From: Lunularia cruciata
Taxonomy: Eukaryota; Streptophyta; Marchantiopsida; Lunulariales; Lunulariaceae
Direction of reading: 5' to 3'
Assembly: GCA_948567375.1 (NCBI GenBank)
Contig: OX419761.1
Location: forward strand, 36,024,501-36,088,500
Length of the DNA: 64,000 nt
Below, piece by piece: positions 36,251-48,177 of this stretch. The notes under the pieces are model-generated. The model made no database searches, had not been told where the DNA came from, and worked only from the letters and a program-made list of their open reading frames with translations. Each line of letters begins with the position of its first letter. Position 1 is the stretch's first letter. A program made the position numbers and the translations under genes.

Positions 36251-38276
36251 AAGAATCCCAGTAGGAGATTTTGAGCCGCCTACTAGGAGCTTGATTAGTT
36301 CCAATGGGATTGAAGGCTCAACCTATGCAAGTTTGCTTCACTTGCAAGGTACGATATCTAATCGGGGTTGTAGGATTTTGGTTGATTCTGGAAGTTCAGA
36401 AAATTGCATGTCTATGCAAGTAGCAAAGGAATTGGGTATTCCTATCAAGCCAATGTTTGGAAGTAGTTTGATGATGGTGGATGGTAGAAAGGGTTTTGCA
36501 TTCCGCACCTCACATCATGTTACCTTCAAGATTGGGAAAGAGTACTTGGAGTGTATGAGGTTTGTAGTGGCACCTCTACACTATGATATCATTCTGGGTC
36601 TACCTTGGCTTGAACGTCATAAGGTTCAATTTGATTGGACCCGACAACAAATTCAACACCAAGGTAGAAATTTCCGATTAGGTTGTCTGGCACTTCTGAG
36701 TAAGACGCCTAAGAATAGTCAGTCCCAAGATGGGGAGTTTGCCAAGAAGGAAACCATAGAGCAAGCTTGGAAGAGAGATAAGTCCCTGGAAGGGAAGTTT
36801 GTTAATGAAGCCGCCATAGAACAAGCTTTGGAGGAAGATAAGTCTGTATTTGCGGTGTGGGTCAAGCCGATTGCACAAGAACAATCTAAGGAGGGCCAAG
36901 AGCCTCATCAAGCAATGGTTGATCGGATAGTTCAAGAGTTTGCAGATGTGTTTCCGGATGATCTACCAAAGGGATTACCCTCCGATCAAGGTATACCCTT
37001 CAAGATCAAGTTATTGCCAGGGAGTACTCGAGTGAGTAGACCAATCTATTGGCTCTCACCAAAGGAGTTGGAGGAGTTGCGAACAACACTTACAGAGTTG
37101 TTGGAGAAGGATTTCATACGACATAGTACCTCTCCTTGGGGAGCACCGGTACTATTTGTTCCAAAGAAGGATGGAGGACTTCGTTTTTGTATTGATTACC
37201 GTGGACTCAATAAGCAAACCGTGAAGAATGCATATCCCTTGCCTCGGATCAATGACCTGCTTGATCAACTAAGTGGAGCATGCTACTTTTCCAAGCTGGA
37301 TCTTCATAGTGGCTATTGGCAAATTCCTATTGAAGGAGAGGACGTGCAAAAGACTGCCTTTCGCACAAGGTATGGACATTTCAAGTGGAGAGTTCTACCT
37401 TTTGGACTCACTAATGCTCCAGCAGTCTTCATGGATCAGATGCATCGGGTGTTGGAGGGACTATTGGATCCGTCCGTGGTGGCGTTCTTAGATGATATTC
37501 TAATTTATAGCAGGACAGAGGTAGAACACGTGAATCATGTGCAAGAAGTCCTAAAACGACTACGACAATGGAATTTCTACTGCAAGAAGTCAAAGTGTGC
37601 TTTTTGGCAAAAGGAGGTTACCTTCTTGGGTCATAAGATCTCATCAGAGGGGATCAAGATGGAAGAAGAGAAGATCAAGGCCATTACTGATTGGCCTACC
37701 CCGAAGGATGCTACAAAAGTACGAGCATTCAATGGATTGGCCAGTTTTTACCAACGGTTCATCCACTATTATGCTCACATGGCTGCACCATTGACTGACC
37801 TCTTGGGAAAGAACTTTAGCTTCCAATGGACCACCAAGCATGAAGAAGCATTCCAGAAGTTAAAGCATATGGTGTCTTCAAGACCCATTCTTCAACCATA
37901 TGATCCTCAACTACCTTGTGTGGTTGATTTTGATGCTTCTAACTTTGCGATTGGAGCTGTGTTGCAACAAGAATTTCTAGATGGACTACATCCTATTGCC
38001 TTTGTGTCTCGCCGACTAAATACAGCTGAAAGAAATTACTCTGCTCGAGATCGGGAACAACTTGCAATGGTATATGCCACCAAGGTATGGAGGCATTATC
38101 TCTTGGGGAAACAAGTGATCATGCGAACTGATCACAAACCATTGTTGCAGACCTTACACTTGGAGCACATGAAGAGTCGGCATCATCAATGGGAAGAGCA
38201 ACTCCAATTGTTTGACATCAAACTTGAGTACAAACCAGGTCGGTTCCATGTCATCCCCGATGCTCTATCACGATGA
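36201..38276 (+). CDS. Family A copy 3 pol: protease - RT - RNase H (open frame)
   Basis: 691 open codons. The aspartic protease has the active-site triad in [12 protein letters not shown] (residues 59-70) and ILGLPWL. RT begins near residue 310 ([18 protein letters not shown]), with [13 protein letters not shown] (about 343), [12 protein letters not shown], and catalytic FLDDILIYS (about 429-437). RNase H has [17 protein letters not shown] (about 573), the retroelement REQLAMVYA stretch, and TDHKPLL (about 642). All catalytic residues for these three enzymes are present. The frame ends at a TGA (38274-38276) where family members have CGA or a similar codon, so integrase is cut off from it. 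As part of a polyprotein the first codons are not a true start. Confidence 0.9.
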   Translation: MTSCPDGVCGTKCSRKQRIPVGDFEPPTRSLISSNGIEGSTYASLLHLQGTISNRGCRILVDSGSSENCMSMQVAKELGIPIKPMFGSSLMMVDGRKGFAFRTSHHVTFKIGKEYLECMRFVVAPLHYDIILGLPWLERHKVQFDWTRQQIQHQGRNFRLGCLALLSKTPKNSQSQDGEFAKKETIEQAWKRDKSLEGKFVNEAAIEQALEEDKSVFAVWVKPIAQEQSKEGQEPHQAMVDRIVQEFADVFPDDLPKGLPSDQGIPFKIKLLPGSTRVSRPIYWLSPKELEELRTTLTELLEKDFIRHSTSPWGAPVLFVPKKDGGLRFCIDYRGLNKQTVKNAYPLPRINDLLDQLSGACYFSKLDLHSGYWQIPIEGEDVQKTAFRTRYGHFKWRVLPFGLTNAPAVFMDQMHRVLEGLLDPSVVAFLDDILIYSRTEVEHVNHVQEVLKRLRQWNFYCKKSKCAFWQKEVTFLGHKISSEGIKMEEEKIKAITDWPTPKDATKVRAFNGLASFYQRFIHYYAHMAAPLTDLLGKNFSFQWTTKHEEAFQKLKHMVSSRPILQPYDPQLPCVVDFDASNFAIGAVLQQEFLDGLHPIAFVSRRLNTAERNYSARDREQLAMVYATKVWRHYLLGKQVIMRTDHKPLLQTLHLEHMKSRHHQWEEQLQLFDIKLEYKPGRFHVIPDALSR

Positions 38277-39771
38277 CCTGATTTGAAGGATCTTCCTCTC
38301 ATCACGACGGCAATTACAATGGTGTCCATTGACCCTAAGGTCCATAATGAGTTTCAATCAGCTCTACAACAAGATCACTTCTTCCAAATGGTACACGGTC
38401 ATCTGATAGCACGCGAAAAGGAGTACAACACCTTCTCCTTCAAGGAAAGCCTTTTATTCCATGAAGACCAGATCTATGTTCCAGCCAAAGGTGATCTTCA
38501 ACTTATGCACCTTCAAGAAGCCCATGATTTACCAATAGCTGGTCACATGGGAGTGGACAAGACTTTGGGCACCCTCCAACGCCAATGGTGGTGGCCCAAC
38601 ATGACACAAGATGTTCGAGACTTTGTCCGATCATGTGAGAGTTGCCAACGGAACAAGGCCAGCAACCAGAAGCCGAGTGGACTCCTTCAACCACTCGCCA
38701 TTCCATCTGCTCGTTGGGAGCATGTGAGCTTGGATCTCATCACATCCTTGCCAAGGACCAAACAAGGACACACCGCAATTGTGGTGTTTGTGGATAAGCT
38801 TAGTAAGCAAATCCACTTGGCACCAACCTGTGATACCGTGGATGCTCCAACCTTAGCGCAAATCTACTTCGACAATGTCTTCAAGCATCATGGGATGCCA
38901 TGTGTACTCATCTCCGACCGTGATCCTTGATTTACCGAGAAGTTTTGGCAAGCACTCTTTTAGATACTCGGCACCAAGCTTGCTTTGTCCACTGCCTATC
39001 ATCCTCAAACTGATGGACAAACCGAACGCGCCAATCGTACATTGGAGGATATGTTGCGGGCCTTTGTCAATGTCCACCATACCAACTGGGATGAATGTCT
39101 TGCAGCTGCAAAATTTGCCAACAATTCCAAACAGGCAAGCACTGGATTTTCTCCCTTCTTTCTCAATTTTGGCCAAGATCCGCTTGTTCTAGATTCTCTT
39201 CTTGCTCTCCCTCCCTCTCAGGTTCCTCATACTTCTACATTCTTGACCACTATATCCCAATCTCTCCAACAAGCCAAATCTCACCTCCTTGTTGCTCAGA
39301 ATCGCCAAAAACAATATGCAGACCATCATCGTCGTGATCTCACCTTTGAAGTTGGTGATAAAGTCATTGCTATCCTCTAGTAACCTCCCTCTCCCACTTG
39401 ATACCCAAGTTTGTAAACTTGCTCCTAATTGGATAGGACCCTTTGATATCACCCACATTATCTCTCATGTGGCTTATCGACTTGCCTTACCTTCTCACAT
39501 GCGTATCCATCCTGTCTTTCATGTTTCCAAGTTGAAACCCTTTGTTCCTAACCCTTCTTCCTTTTCCTCTTGAGTCCAACCTCCCCCTCTTCCTGTCCCT
39601 ATCAATGATCATGAGGAGTACGAAGTTGATCGTATCCTTGCGCGTCGCCATATTCAACAAGGCCGTCGCCAACATACGGAGTACAAGGTCCTTTGGAAAG
39701 GATATCCCCTTCATGATACCACATGGGAACCTCTTTCTCACCTCTAGAATGCACAAATGGCCATCAAGGAA
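38277..39771 (+). pseudogene. Family A copy 3 integrase and chromodomain
   Basis: Continues in the pol frame. The integrase N-terminal HHCC motif is in HDLPIAGHMGVDKT...SCESCQRNK (about 38521-38664); the core has SLDLITSLP, LISDRDP and TDGQTERANRTLED (D, D, E). Stops: TGA 38928-38930 and TAG 38961-38963. A two-base insertion near 39370 shifts frame before the C-terminal domain ([25 protein letters not shown]). After another TGA (39571-39573) comes a chromodomain, EEYEVDRILARR...EYKVLWKGY...TWEP (about 39610-39745), with the aromatic-cage type residues Y and W retained. Chromodomains are known to direct chromovirus integration to heterochromatin. Confidence 0.9.
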
Positions 39772-39822
39772 TTCAAAGCTTCACTGGCGACGAGGACGTC
39801 ACCAACTAGCGGCGGGGGAATA

Positions 39823-40240
39823 TGTAACAATATGGAGTTTAGTGACAAAGTTAGTTGGGCTTACAAAGTAGAGAATAAGACAAAATAGCCTAGAATATTC
39901 TAGAAGTATCTAAGAAGCTTCTTAGGAGGCTTCCCAACTAGTTAACTTGCACCCTAAGCAAGTAGCTTCTAGAAGGAAGCTTCTAGAAGCTTCTAACTAG
40001 CTTAGCTTGCATGCCAAGTAGACGGCTTCTAGAAGGAAGCTTCTTGAGAAGCTTCCTAGTTAACTTGGCTTGCACTCCAAGAAAGCGGCTCAAGGGAGCT
40101 TCTTGAGAAGCTTCAAGGGTCATGTATGCTACCTATAAATACCAAGGCCGAATGCTAGGCACTCAGAGTTTTCCCTCATTCAAGTGTCCCAATGTGAGTT
40201 TCTATTCTCCTATTTCTCTCCTCGGTTTCAGTCTTTTGCA
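39823..40240 (+). repeat. 3' LTR of family A copy 3
   Basis: TGTAAC...TTTTGCA, preceded by the polypurine tract. Retains the GAAgcTTCtaGAAgcTTC array (about 39976-39995) and TATAAATA (about 40134). Confidence 0.95.
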
Positions 40241-43194
40241 AGGACAATCTAAGGAGGGCAAAGAGCCTTATCAAGCAATGGTTGATCAGATAGTTCAGGC
40301 ATTTGCGGACATGTTTCCAGATGATCTGCCAAAGGGCTTACCTCCAATCGTGGTATGCCCTTCAAGATTGAGTTATTGCTAGGGAATACTCTAGTGAGTA
40401 CACCAATCTATTGGCTCTCACCAAAGGAGTTGGAGGAGTTGCAAACAACACTTACTGAGTTTTTAGAGAAGGACTTAATACAACATAGTACCTCTCCTTG
40501 GGAAGCACTGGTACTATTTGTTCCAAAGAAGGATGGAGGACTTTGTTTCTATATTGATTATCGTAGGCTCAATAAGCAAATAGTGAAGCATGCATATCCC
40601 TTACCTCGGATTGATGACTTGCTTGATCAATTGAATGGAGCATGATACTTTTCCAAGCTGGATCTTCACAGCGGCTATTGGCAAATCCCCATTGATAGGG
40701 AAGATGTGCAAAAGACTACCTTTCGCACAAGGTATGGGCATTTTGAGTGGAGAGTTCTACCTTTTGGGCTCACTAATGCTCCAATAGTCTTCATGGATCA
40801 GATGCATTGGGTGTTGGATGGACTATTGGATTGGTACATGGTGGTGTTCTTGGATGATATCTTGATCTATAACAAGACATAGGTAAAACATGTGAATCAC
40901 ATGTAAGAAGTCCTAAGACGACTACAACAATGGAAATTTTACTGCAAGAAGTCAAAGTGTGCCTTTTGGCACAAGGAAGTTACCTTCTTGGGTCACAAGA
41001 TCTCATTGGAGGAGATCAAGATGGAAGAGGAGAAAATCAAGGCCATTACTGATTGGCCTACTCCAAAGGATGCTACAAAAGTATGAGCATTTAATGAGTT
41101 GGCCAATTTTTACCAATGGTTCATCTATTATTATGCTCATGTGGTTGCACCATTGACTGACATCTTAGGGAAGGACTTGAGCTTCCAATGGACCACCAAG
41201 CATGAAGAGGCATTCCAAAGTTGAAACATATGGTGTCTTCAAGATCTATTCTTCAACCATATGATTCTTAAATACCTTGTATGGTTGACTTTGATGTTTC
41301 TAACTTTGCAATTGGAGTCGTGTTGCAATAGGAATTCCCATATGGACTACATCCCATTGCCTTTGTATCTTGCCAACTCAATATGGCTGAAAGAAACTAC
41401 TCTGCTTGAGATTGAGAACTATATATTGGTGGCATATACTTGCAATGGTATATGCCACCAAGGTATGGAGGCATTACCTCTTGGGGAAACAAGTGATCAT
41501 GCAAACTAATCACAAACCATTGTTGCAGACCTTACACTTGGAACACATGAAGAGTCAACATCATCAATGAGAGGAACAACTCCATTGTTTGACATCAAAC
41601 TTGAGTACAAACAAGGTCGGTTCCATGTCATCCCTAATGCCTTATCATGGCGACCTGATTTGAAGTCTCTTCCTCTCATCACGATAACAATTTCAACGGT
41701 GTCAATTGACTCTAAGGTCCAAAATGAGTTTTGGTTAGCTCTACAACAAGATCACTTCTTCCAAATAGTACATGGTCATCTTATAGCATACAACAAGGAG
41801 TACAACATATTCTCCTTCAAGGAAGGCCTTTTATTCCATGAGGACCAGATCTATGTTCCAGCCAAAGGTGATCTTTGACTTATACGTCTTCAAGAAGCCC
41901 ATGATTTACCAGTAACTGGTCACATAGGTGTGGACAAGACCTTGGGTACCCTCCAACGCCGATGGTGGTGGCCCAACATGACACAAGATGTTTGAGAGTT
42001 TGTCCAATCGTGTGAGAGCTACCGACGTAACAAGGCCGACAACCAAAAGCCGAGTGGACTCCTTCAACCACTTCCCATTCCATCCACTTGATGGGAATAC
42101 ATGAGCTTAGATCACATCCTTGCCCAAGACAAAGCAAGGACACACAACAATCATGGTATTTGTGGATAAGTTTAGTAAGCAAATCTACTTAGCACCAACC
42201 TATGATATCATGGATGCTCCAACCTTGGCACAAATCTACATCGACAATGTCTTCAAGCATCAGGGATGCCATGTGTACTCATCTCCAACCATGATCCTTG
42301 ATTCACCGAGAAGTTTTGGCAAGCACTCTTCCAGATACTCGGCACCAAGCTTGCTTTGTCCATAGCCTATCATCCTCAAATTGATGGACAAATAGAACAT
42401 GCAAATCATACCTTGGAGGATATGCTATAGACCTTTTTCAATGTCCACCATACCAATTGGGATGAATGTCTTGTAGCTACAAAATTTTCCTACAACAATT
42501 CCAAATAGGCAGGCACTGTATTTTCTCTTTTCTTTCTCAATTTTGGCCAAGATCCGCTTGTCCCAAATTCTCTTCTTGCTCCTCTTTTGTCTCAGGTCTC
42601 TCATACTTCAACCTTCTTGACCACCATCTCCAAATCTCTTCAACAAGCCAAATCTCACCTCCTTATTGCTCAAAATTGTCAAAAACAATATGCGGACCAC
42701 TATCGTCGTGATCTCACCTTTGAAGCTGGTGATAAAGTTATGTTATCCTCTAGTGATCTACTCCTCCTACTTGATACCTAAGTTCATAAACTTGCCCCTA
42801 ATTGGATAGGACCCTTTGATGTCACCTAAATTGTCTCCCCTGTTGCTTATTGACTTGCCTTAACTTGTCATATGTGCATCTATCCTCTCTTTCATATTTC
42901 CAAGTTAAACCTTTTGTTCCTAACCCCTCTTCTTTTTCCTCTTGAGTCCAACCCCCTACTCCTCTTGTCCCTATCAATGATCATGAGGAGTACAAAGTTG
43001 ATTGTATCCTTGCACGTCACCACATTCAAGGAGTACACCGACAACATACAAAGTACAAGGTCCTTTGGAAAGGGTATCTCCTTCATGATGCCACATGGGA
43101 ACCTCTTTCTCACCTACATAACGAACAAATGACCATCTAGGAGTTTGATGCTTCAATGGCAACAAGGACATCACCAACTAGCAGTGGAGGAATA
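40241..43194 (+). pseudogene. Family A copy 2, RT to chromodomain
   Basis: Resumes exactly where the left part was cut (AGGACAATCTAAGGAGGG). RT ([39 protein letters not shown]), YNKT replacing the YSRT of copy 3, RNase H, integrase (GVDKTLGTL, TKQGHTTIMVFVDK) and chromodomain (about 42976-43100) are all recognisable but scattered over three frames with stops. Confidence 0.85.
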
Positions 43195-43620
43195 TGTAAC
43201 AATATGGATTTTAGCGACGTAGTTAGTAAGGCTAACAAAGTAGAGAATAAGCCAAATTAGCCCAAAATATTCCAAAAGCATCTATAAAGCTTCTTAGAAA
43301 GCTTCCTGACTAGCTTAACTTGCACTCCAAGCAAATAGCTTCTAGAAGGAAGCTTCTAGAAGCTTCTAACTAGCTTAGCTTGCACGCCAAGTAGGCGACT
43401 TCTAAAAGGAAGCTTCTTGAGACGCTTCCTGGTTAACTTGGCTTGCACTCTAAGAAAGCGGCTCAAAGAAGCTTCTTGAGAAGCTTCTCAAGGGCCTTGT
43501 ATGCTACCTATAAATACCAAAGCCGAAGCTCATGTTAGGCATTTGGAGTTTTCCCCCATTCAAGTGTCCCAATGTGAACTTCCATTCTCCTATTTCTCTC
43601 CTCGGTCTTGGAATTTTACA
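43195..43620 (+). repeat. 3' LTR of family A copy 2
   Basis: TGTAAC...TTTTACA after the purine tract GTGGAGGAATA. HSE-like array conserved near 43350-43370; TATAAATA near 43509. Confidence 0.93.
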
Positions 43621-45060
43621 AAAGTCCAACTCAAGTTTAAGACCATTTTACAGCAAGATTCTTTCTTTTAAATGGTACAAGGTCATCTTGCAACATCCAA
43701 CAAGGAGTTCAACACCTTCTCCTTCAAGGAAGACCTTCTACTTTGTGAGAATGAAATTTATGTTCCATCCAAGGATGATCTCTAACTTGTGTGCCTCTAA
43801 GAAGCCCATGACTTACCAGTTGTTGGTCACATGGTGTGGACAAGACCTTAGGTACTCTCCAACACCAATGGTGGTGGCCAAACATGACACAAGATTTTTG
43901 AGAGTTTATCTGATCATGTGAGAGCTACCAACACAATAAGGCCAACAATCAAAAACCAAGTGTACTCCTTCAACCACTCCCCATTCCATTTGCTTGATGG
44001 GAACAAGTGAGCTTGGATCTCATCACATCCTTGTCCAAGACAAAGCAAGGTCTCACAATAATCATGGTGTTTGTGGATAAGCTTAGTAAGCAAATCCATT
44101 TGTCACCAACCTTTGATACCATGGATGCTCCAACATTGGCGCAAATCTACTTTGATATTATCTTCAAGCATCTTAGGATGCCTTGTGTACTCGTCTCCAA
44201 TTGTGATCCTTGATTCATTGGGAAATTTTGGCAAGCACTCTTCCATATACTTGGCACCAAGCACGCTTTGTCCACAGCCTATCATCCTCAAACTAATGGA
44301 CAGATTGAACATGCAAATTGCACCTTGGAGAATATACTTTGTGCCTTCATCAACATCCACCCATACCAATTGGGATGAATGTCTTTCAGTTGTGGAGTTT
44401 GCGTACAATAATTCCAAAGAAGCAAGCACCGGATTCTATCCTTTCTTCCTCAATTTGGCCAAGATCCACTTGTTCCAAATTCTTTTCTTGCTACTCCTCC
44501 ATCTCATGTCCCTCATACTTCCACCTTCTTGACCACCATATCCTAATCCCTCCAACAATCCAAATCTTATCTCCTTGTTGCTTAGAAGTGGTGGAAACAA
44601 TATGCGGACCACCATCATCGTGATCTCACCTTTCAAGTCGGTGATAAGGTCATGTGGTCCTCTAGTAATAACCCTCCCACTTGATACCCAAGTTTGTAAA
44701 CTCGCCTCCAATTGGATAGAACCCTTTGATGTCACCCAAATCATCTCTCCTATTGCTTATTGACTTGCCTTGCCTTGTCATATGCACATCCACCTCGTCT
44801 TCCATGTTTCCAAGTTGAAACCCTTTGTTCCTAACCCATCTTCTTTTTCATGAGTAGTACAAAGTTGATGGTATCCTTGCACGTTGCCACATTCAACAAG
44901 GCCGCCAACAACATACGGAGTACAAGGTCCTTTGGAAAGAGTATCCCCTTCATGATGCCACGTGGGAACCTCTTTCTCATCTTTAGAATGCAAAAACGGC
45001 CTTAAGGAGTTTGAAGCTTCAATGGCGATGAGTACGTCACCAACTAGCAATGGGGGAATA
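43621..45060 (+). pseudogene. Family A copy 1, integrase to chromodomain
   Basis: The right-hand remainder of the outermost element: integrase zinc-binding region, core (SLDLITSLSKTKQG, AYHPQTNG-like), C-terminal domain and chromodomain (YKVDGILARCHIQQG..., about 44855-44975). Heavily broken by stops and frameshifts. Confidence 0.84.
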
Positions 45061-45425
45061 TGTAACAATATGGAATTTAGTAATGAAGTTAGTTAGGGTT
45101 AACAAAGTAGCAAATAGGCCAAATTAGCCTAGAATATTCTAGAAGTATCTAGGAAGCTTCTTGGGAAGTTTCCCAACTAGCTTAGCTTGCACCCCAAGTA
45201 GGCAGTTTCTAGAAAGAAGTTTCTTGAGAATCTTCCTAGTTAACTTGGCTTGCACTCCATAAAAGTGGCTCCCGGAAGCCTCTTGAGAAACTTCTCAAGT
45301 GCCTTGTATGCTCCATATAAACCAAAGCCTAAGCTCATGCTAGGCATTCAGATTTTTCCCTCATTCAATTGTCCCAATGTGATCTTCCATTCTCTTATCT
45401 CTCTTCTTAGTCTCGGTCTTTTACT
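45061..45425 (+). repeat. 3' LTR of family A copy 1
   Basis: Starts TGTAACAATATGG. One of the internal GAAGCTTC repeat blocks is missing, making it shorter than the 5' LTR. The end reads TTTTACT instead of TTTTACA, followed by TSD CCAAT. Confidence 0.88.
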
Positions 45426-45430
45426 CCAAT

Positions 45431-47268
45431 AAACTACAATATATCCATCTGCACTTATTTCTATTTATGATTTTTTTTGAAACATATGATATATAATGAT
45501 CACATCAATAATGGAGATACAATCAAAGGTTTTACCACATAAATGGGACAAATGACTTGCTAGAACAAATATCAAAGGTAAATAGGTCAAGATAGGTTAG
45601 GTAAAAAGTTTGAGTGTAGAGTAGAATATATATTTTCTTGGTTCTTTATGATTTGTGATATCTTGAGTTAAATAAAAGTATAGATTAGAATTAATAGATA
45701 TAGAGTGAAACACATTTCATTTTGATTAAATCTTGAGATTAAACATAAAATAATAAATTATGATTTGTAGATTTAGAGACATGAATGAAATATGAAGTGA
45801 ATGTGTTTATTAATCTTGTTTCTTTTATCACATGTTTCACAAATTTCAAATGTATCTAAGAAGTTCACTTGATTAATCAATACTAATTTCAATGATCCTT
45901 GTATTGAGAGATCTATATTATACAATAAAATTAAAATATTTATAATCTTCAAGATTCAAATGAAAATTCAAGAACAATGGAAAATTTGTCTAATTTGGGG
46001 GTTTCTTATTGAGTGTCCAACCTCTTGAGACTAAAATAGAGATCAAATTTGTAAATGGAATCTCTTATTCATTAGATGAGAGAACTATTTAAATCTAAAG
46101 TGCTATATAGTTCGATACATCTTTTATCATATGTGCACATAAATATATAGTACAAAATATAGACCATATGCAAGAAATATTTGATCTTGTTTGATCCTCA
46201 ATATATTCAATCTAAGAAATTACAGAATTGAAAATTATGATAAGAAAAAGTAAATAATGGTAAATTAAATTAAAATCTATGATTAAAAACCTTAAATTAT
46301 GAAAGTTATACAAGAAAATCCAAATAAGAATAAATGAAAATAAAATTTGTAATCAATTAATCTAGAAGATAATCTATGATTTATTTTAAATTTTTCATAT
46401 GTCTAAGTTTATTCTTTATGCGTCAATATTCAAATTATAAATTTAAATCAACAAATCTAGAAGAGGATTTGTGTGAGATCTTTTCTAATGTCGAATATAT
46501 CCCAATTAATAATGAAAACCGAAAACTATACTGAAAAATATATCAAAAGTTTTAATTGCAAAATCTAGAGAAACATTCATATTTGATCTTGTATAAAACA
46601 AAGAATCATTCATAAAGCAACACATCTATAATAATCTAATTAAAATAATAATCAATAAGTTTAGAAAGGGATACACTGCAGACTATAATTAACATATTCA
46701 ATAAGGATTTCTGTCCGATCCCTAACATGCACGATCTTGTTTGGTCTCATTTTCGAACCCATCCTCTTGTGTGTATGAGACTAGCATGATGTCCATGTAC
46801 ACCGATTTATTTCATTTGATCCGGTTTAGAAACTTGGTCCAACCTTCAAAACACTTTTCGACCACATGATTTTCATAAGGTGAGAAACGAAACTCAAAAA
46901 TGATAACCAACTAGAATCCATACAGATTTATTGGATCGGTTTCATAAACTTGCTCCAACCTTCAAAATAATTTACCATGCTATAAAAAATATTTTATAAG
47001 ATGAGATATTGAACTTGAATAGAACTTGGTTTTGGATTAACGGTATCCAAAGAGGAGAAACCGATCGAATGATTTCAGTGTAGCATTTCACAAGATGAGA
47101 CATCAAACTAGGACTCTCACTTCGAAAAATTTCCCTATTAAAAGTTTCCAAAGAGGAAAATCCAAAATCACTGGCCTCCAGTTAGTGAAAAGCAAACTGA
47201 CGGGACGCCAGTCACGATATCCTTCTACACCGGACAGGACAGCTCTCGGACCCATTATGAGAAACCTG
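45431..47268. other. AT-rich intergenic with diverged repeat
   Basis: No gene supported. 46806-47110 holds two to three diverged units sharing CCAACCTTCAAAA and AAG(G/A)TGAGA. Nothing else recognised. Confidence 0.5.
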
Positions 47269-47381
47269 TTTGAACGGATCCGTCAGTTTGGGGTCTTCCC
47301 CAAACTTGTACGGCTTGATGGGGTCTTCCCATCCTTCGTGTTTTCTACGCAGTAGCCCGTTTTCTTTGAATGGATCCGTCA
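47269..47381 (+). mobile_element. 5'-truncated RLE non-LTR copy with 17-bp TSD
   Basis: Insert 47286-47364, ending CTACGCAGTAGCCCGTTTTC. The TSD TTTGAACGGATCCGTCA / TTTGAATGGATCCGTCA (47269-47285, 47365-47381) has one change. The 5' end of the insert is a separate small palindrome, GTTTGGGG-TCTT-CCCCAAAC, not in the parent 3' UTR. Confidence 0.88.
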
Positions 47382-47628
47382 AAAGATTATATGTTTAGAA
47401 CCCATCAAATAGATCTACATGTACTAAACTCAATATTTAGGACTATCATACATCTACATTAAGCAAGGCACCTATGCAGTCTAATTCTGATTTATATCCA
47501 AATTGACCATGCTCAATATTGGCCCGAACATAAAGTAAGGTAACCGTCCTCTAGGACAGCAGGAAAGTTAAAACACTCAGTGCCCAGAGTTGCAAAATCG
47601 CGACCATCCAGTATGCAAAGCAAGATAT

Positions 47629-47701
47629 CGCCGCCCGGGGGGCTCGAACCCCCGACCACAAGGTTAAGAGCCTTGCGCTCTACCAACTGAGCTAGGGCGG
47701 C
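47629..47701 (-). tRNA. tRNA-Lys (CTT)
   Basis: On the minus strand, acceptor GCCGCCC pairs with GGGCGGC, D arm TAGCTCAGTTGGTAGAGC, anticodon loop CTCTTAA carrying CTT, T arm GGGGGTTCGAGCCCCC. No intron. A T4 run lies about 30 bases downstream (near 47594). Confidence 0.96.
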
Positions 47702-48040
47702 TTTTCTACTGAGAGGAATAACTGATTTTCTTAATCCAAACATCCACAAGCTTTACCAAATAACGGTTTGTAGAGTCCTAAAGAGGTTTAGACTCTATAA
47801 GACCCACTGAATCGTCTTCTGTACCAGTACCTTGATGTCAGTCCTAAAAGGGTCCCAAATGACAACTGTGTAAACAATAAAAGAGCTTTTCCTCATGCTC
47901 ATTCCTTAGCCTCACCCATCAAGAGTAACAAGATCTAGGCGAATTGCAGAACCAGCAGCATGTCACTTCTTCTCGTGCTTCAGCAATTCAAATCAAGCAA
48001 AACCGTCTCTGCCATCCTCACACAGGTATGATGTTCAGCA

Positions 48041-48177
48041 GATACATTCTATGATTATACGATGACTCTATAGGGGCTTAGCCCCATTTTACCTTTTTCG
48101 TCTCTCCCTTGTACAGCTTGATGGGGTCTTCCCATCCTTCGTGTTTTCTACGCGGTCGCCATTTTTCGATACATTCT
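48041..48177 (+). mobile_element. 5'-truncated RLE non-LTR copy with 10-bp TSD
   Basis: Insert 48051-48167 contains GGGGCTTAGCCCCATTTTAC, the full conserved block with GCTTGATGGGGTCTTCCCAT and CTACGCGGTCGCCATTTTTC. TSD GATACATTCT at 48041-48050 and 48168-48177. The best preserved tail in the window. Confidence 0.9.

Larger units (their letters stand above)
34671..40240 (+). mobile_element. Gypsy chromovirus family A, copy 3 (innermost, youngest)
   Basis: A 5570-bp element with LTRs at 34671-35093 and 39823-40240 and a perfect AGGAC TSD (34666-34670, 40241-40245). The primer site TGGTATCAGAGC (35095-35106) fits initiator tRNA-Met; the polypurine tract GGCGGGGGAATA lies just before the 3' LTR. 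Domain order gag - protease - RT - RNase H - integrase - chromodomain makes it a Ty3/gypsy chromovirus. It has the fewest stops in the nest but is still not autonomous as read. Confidence 0.96.
32871..43620 (+). mobile_element. Gypsy chromovirus family A, copy 2 (middle of nest)
   Basis: LTRs at 32871-33284 and 43195-43620; flanking 5-mers AAAAT (32866-32870) and AAAGT (43621-43625) are a TSD with one change. Primer site TGGTATCAGAGC at 33286-33297. About 500 bp of gag is missing at about 33553, where the leader joins directly to CAAGAAGGTGAAG. Copy 3 is inserted at 34670/40241, between protease and RT. Confidence 0.92.
29160..45425 (+). mobile_element. Gypsy chromovirus family A, copy 1 (outermost of nest)
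   Basis: LTRs at 29160-29579 and 45061-45425, flanked by a perfect CCAAT duplication (29155-29159, 45426-45430). The interior is split by copy 2 (32871-43620) at the boundary between RNase H and integrase coding; its reading resumes at 43621. The interior carries gag, protease, RT, RNase H, integrase and chromodomain remnants, all broken by many stops. The 3' LTR is shorter than the others through internal loss. It is the most decayed and therefore oldest member of the nest. Confidence 0.92.
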
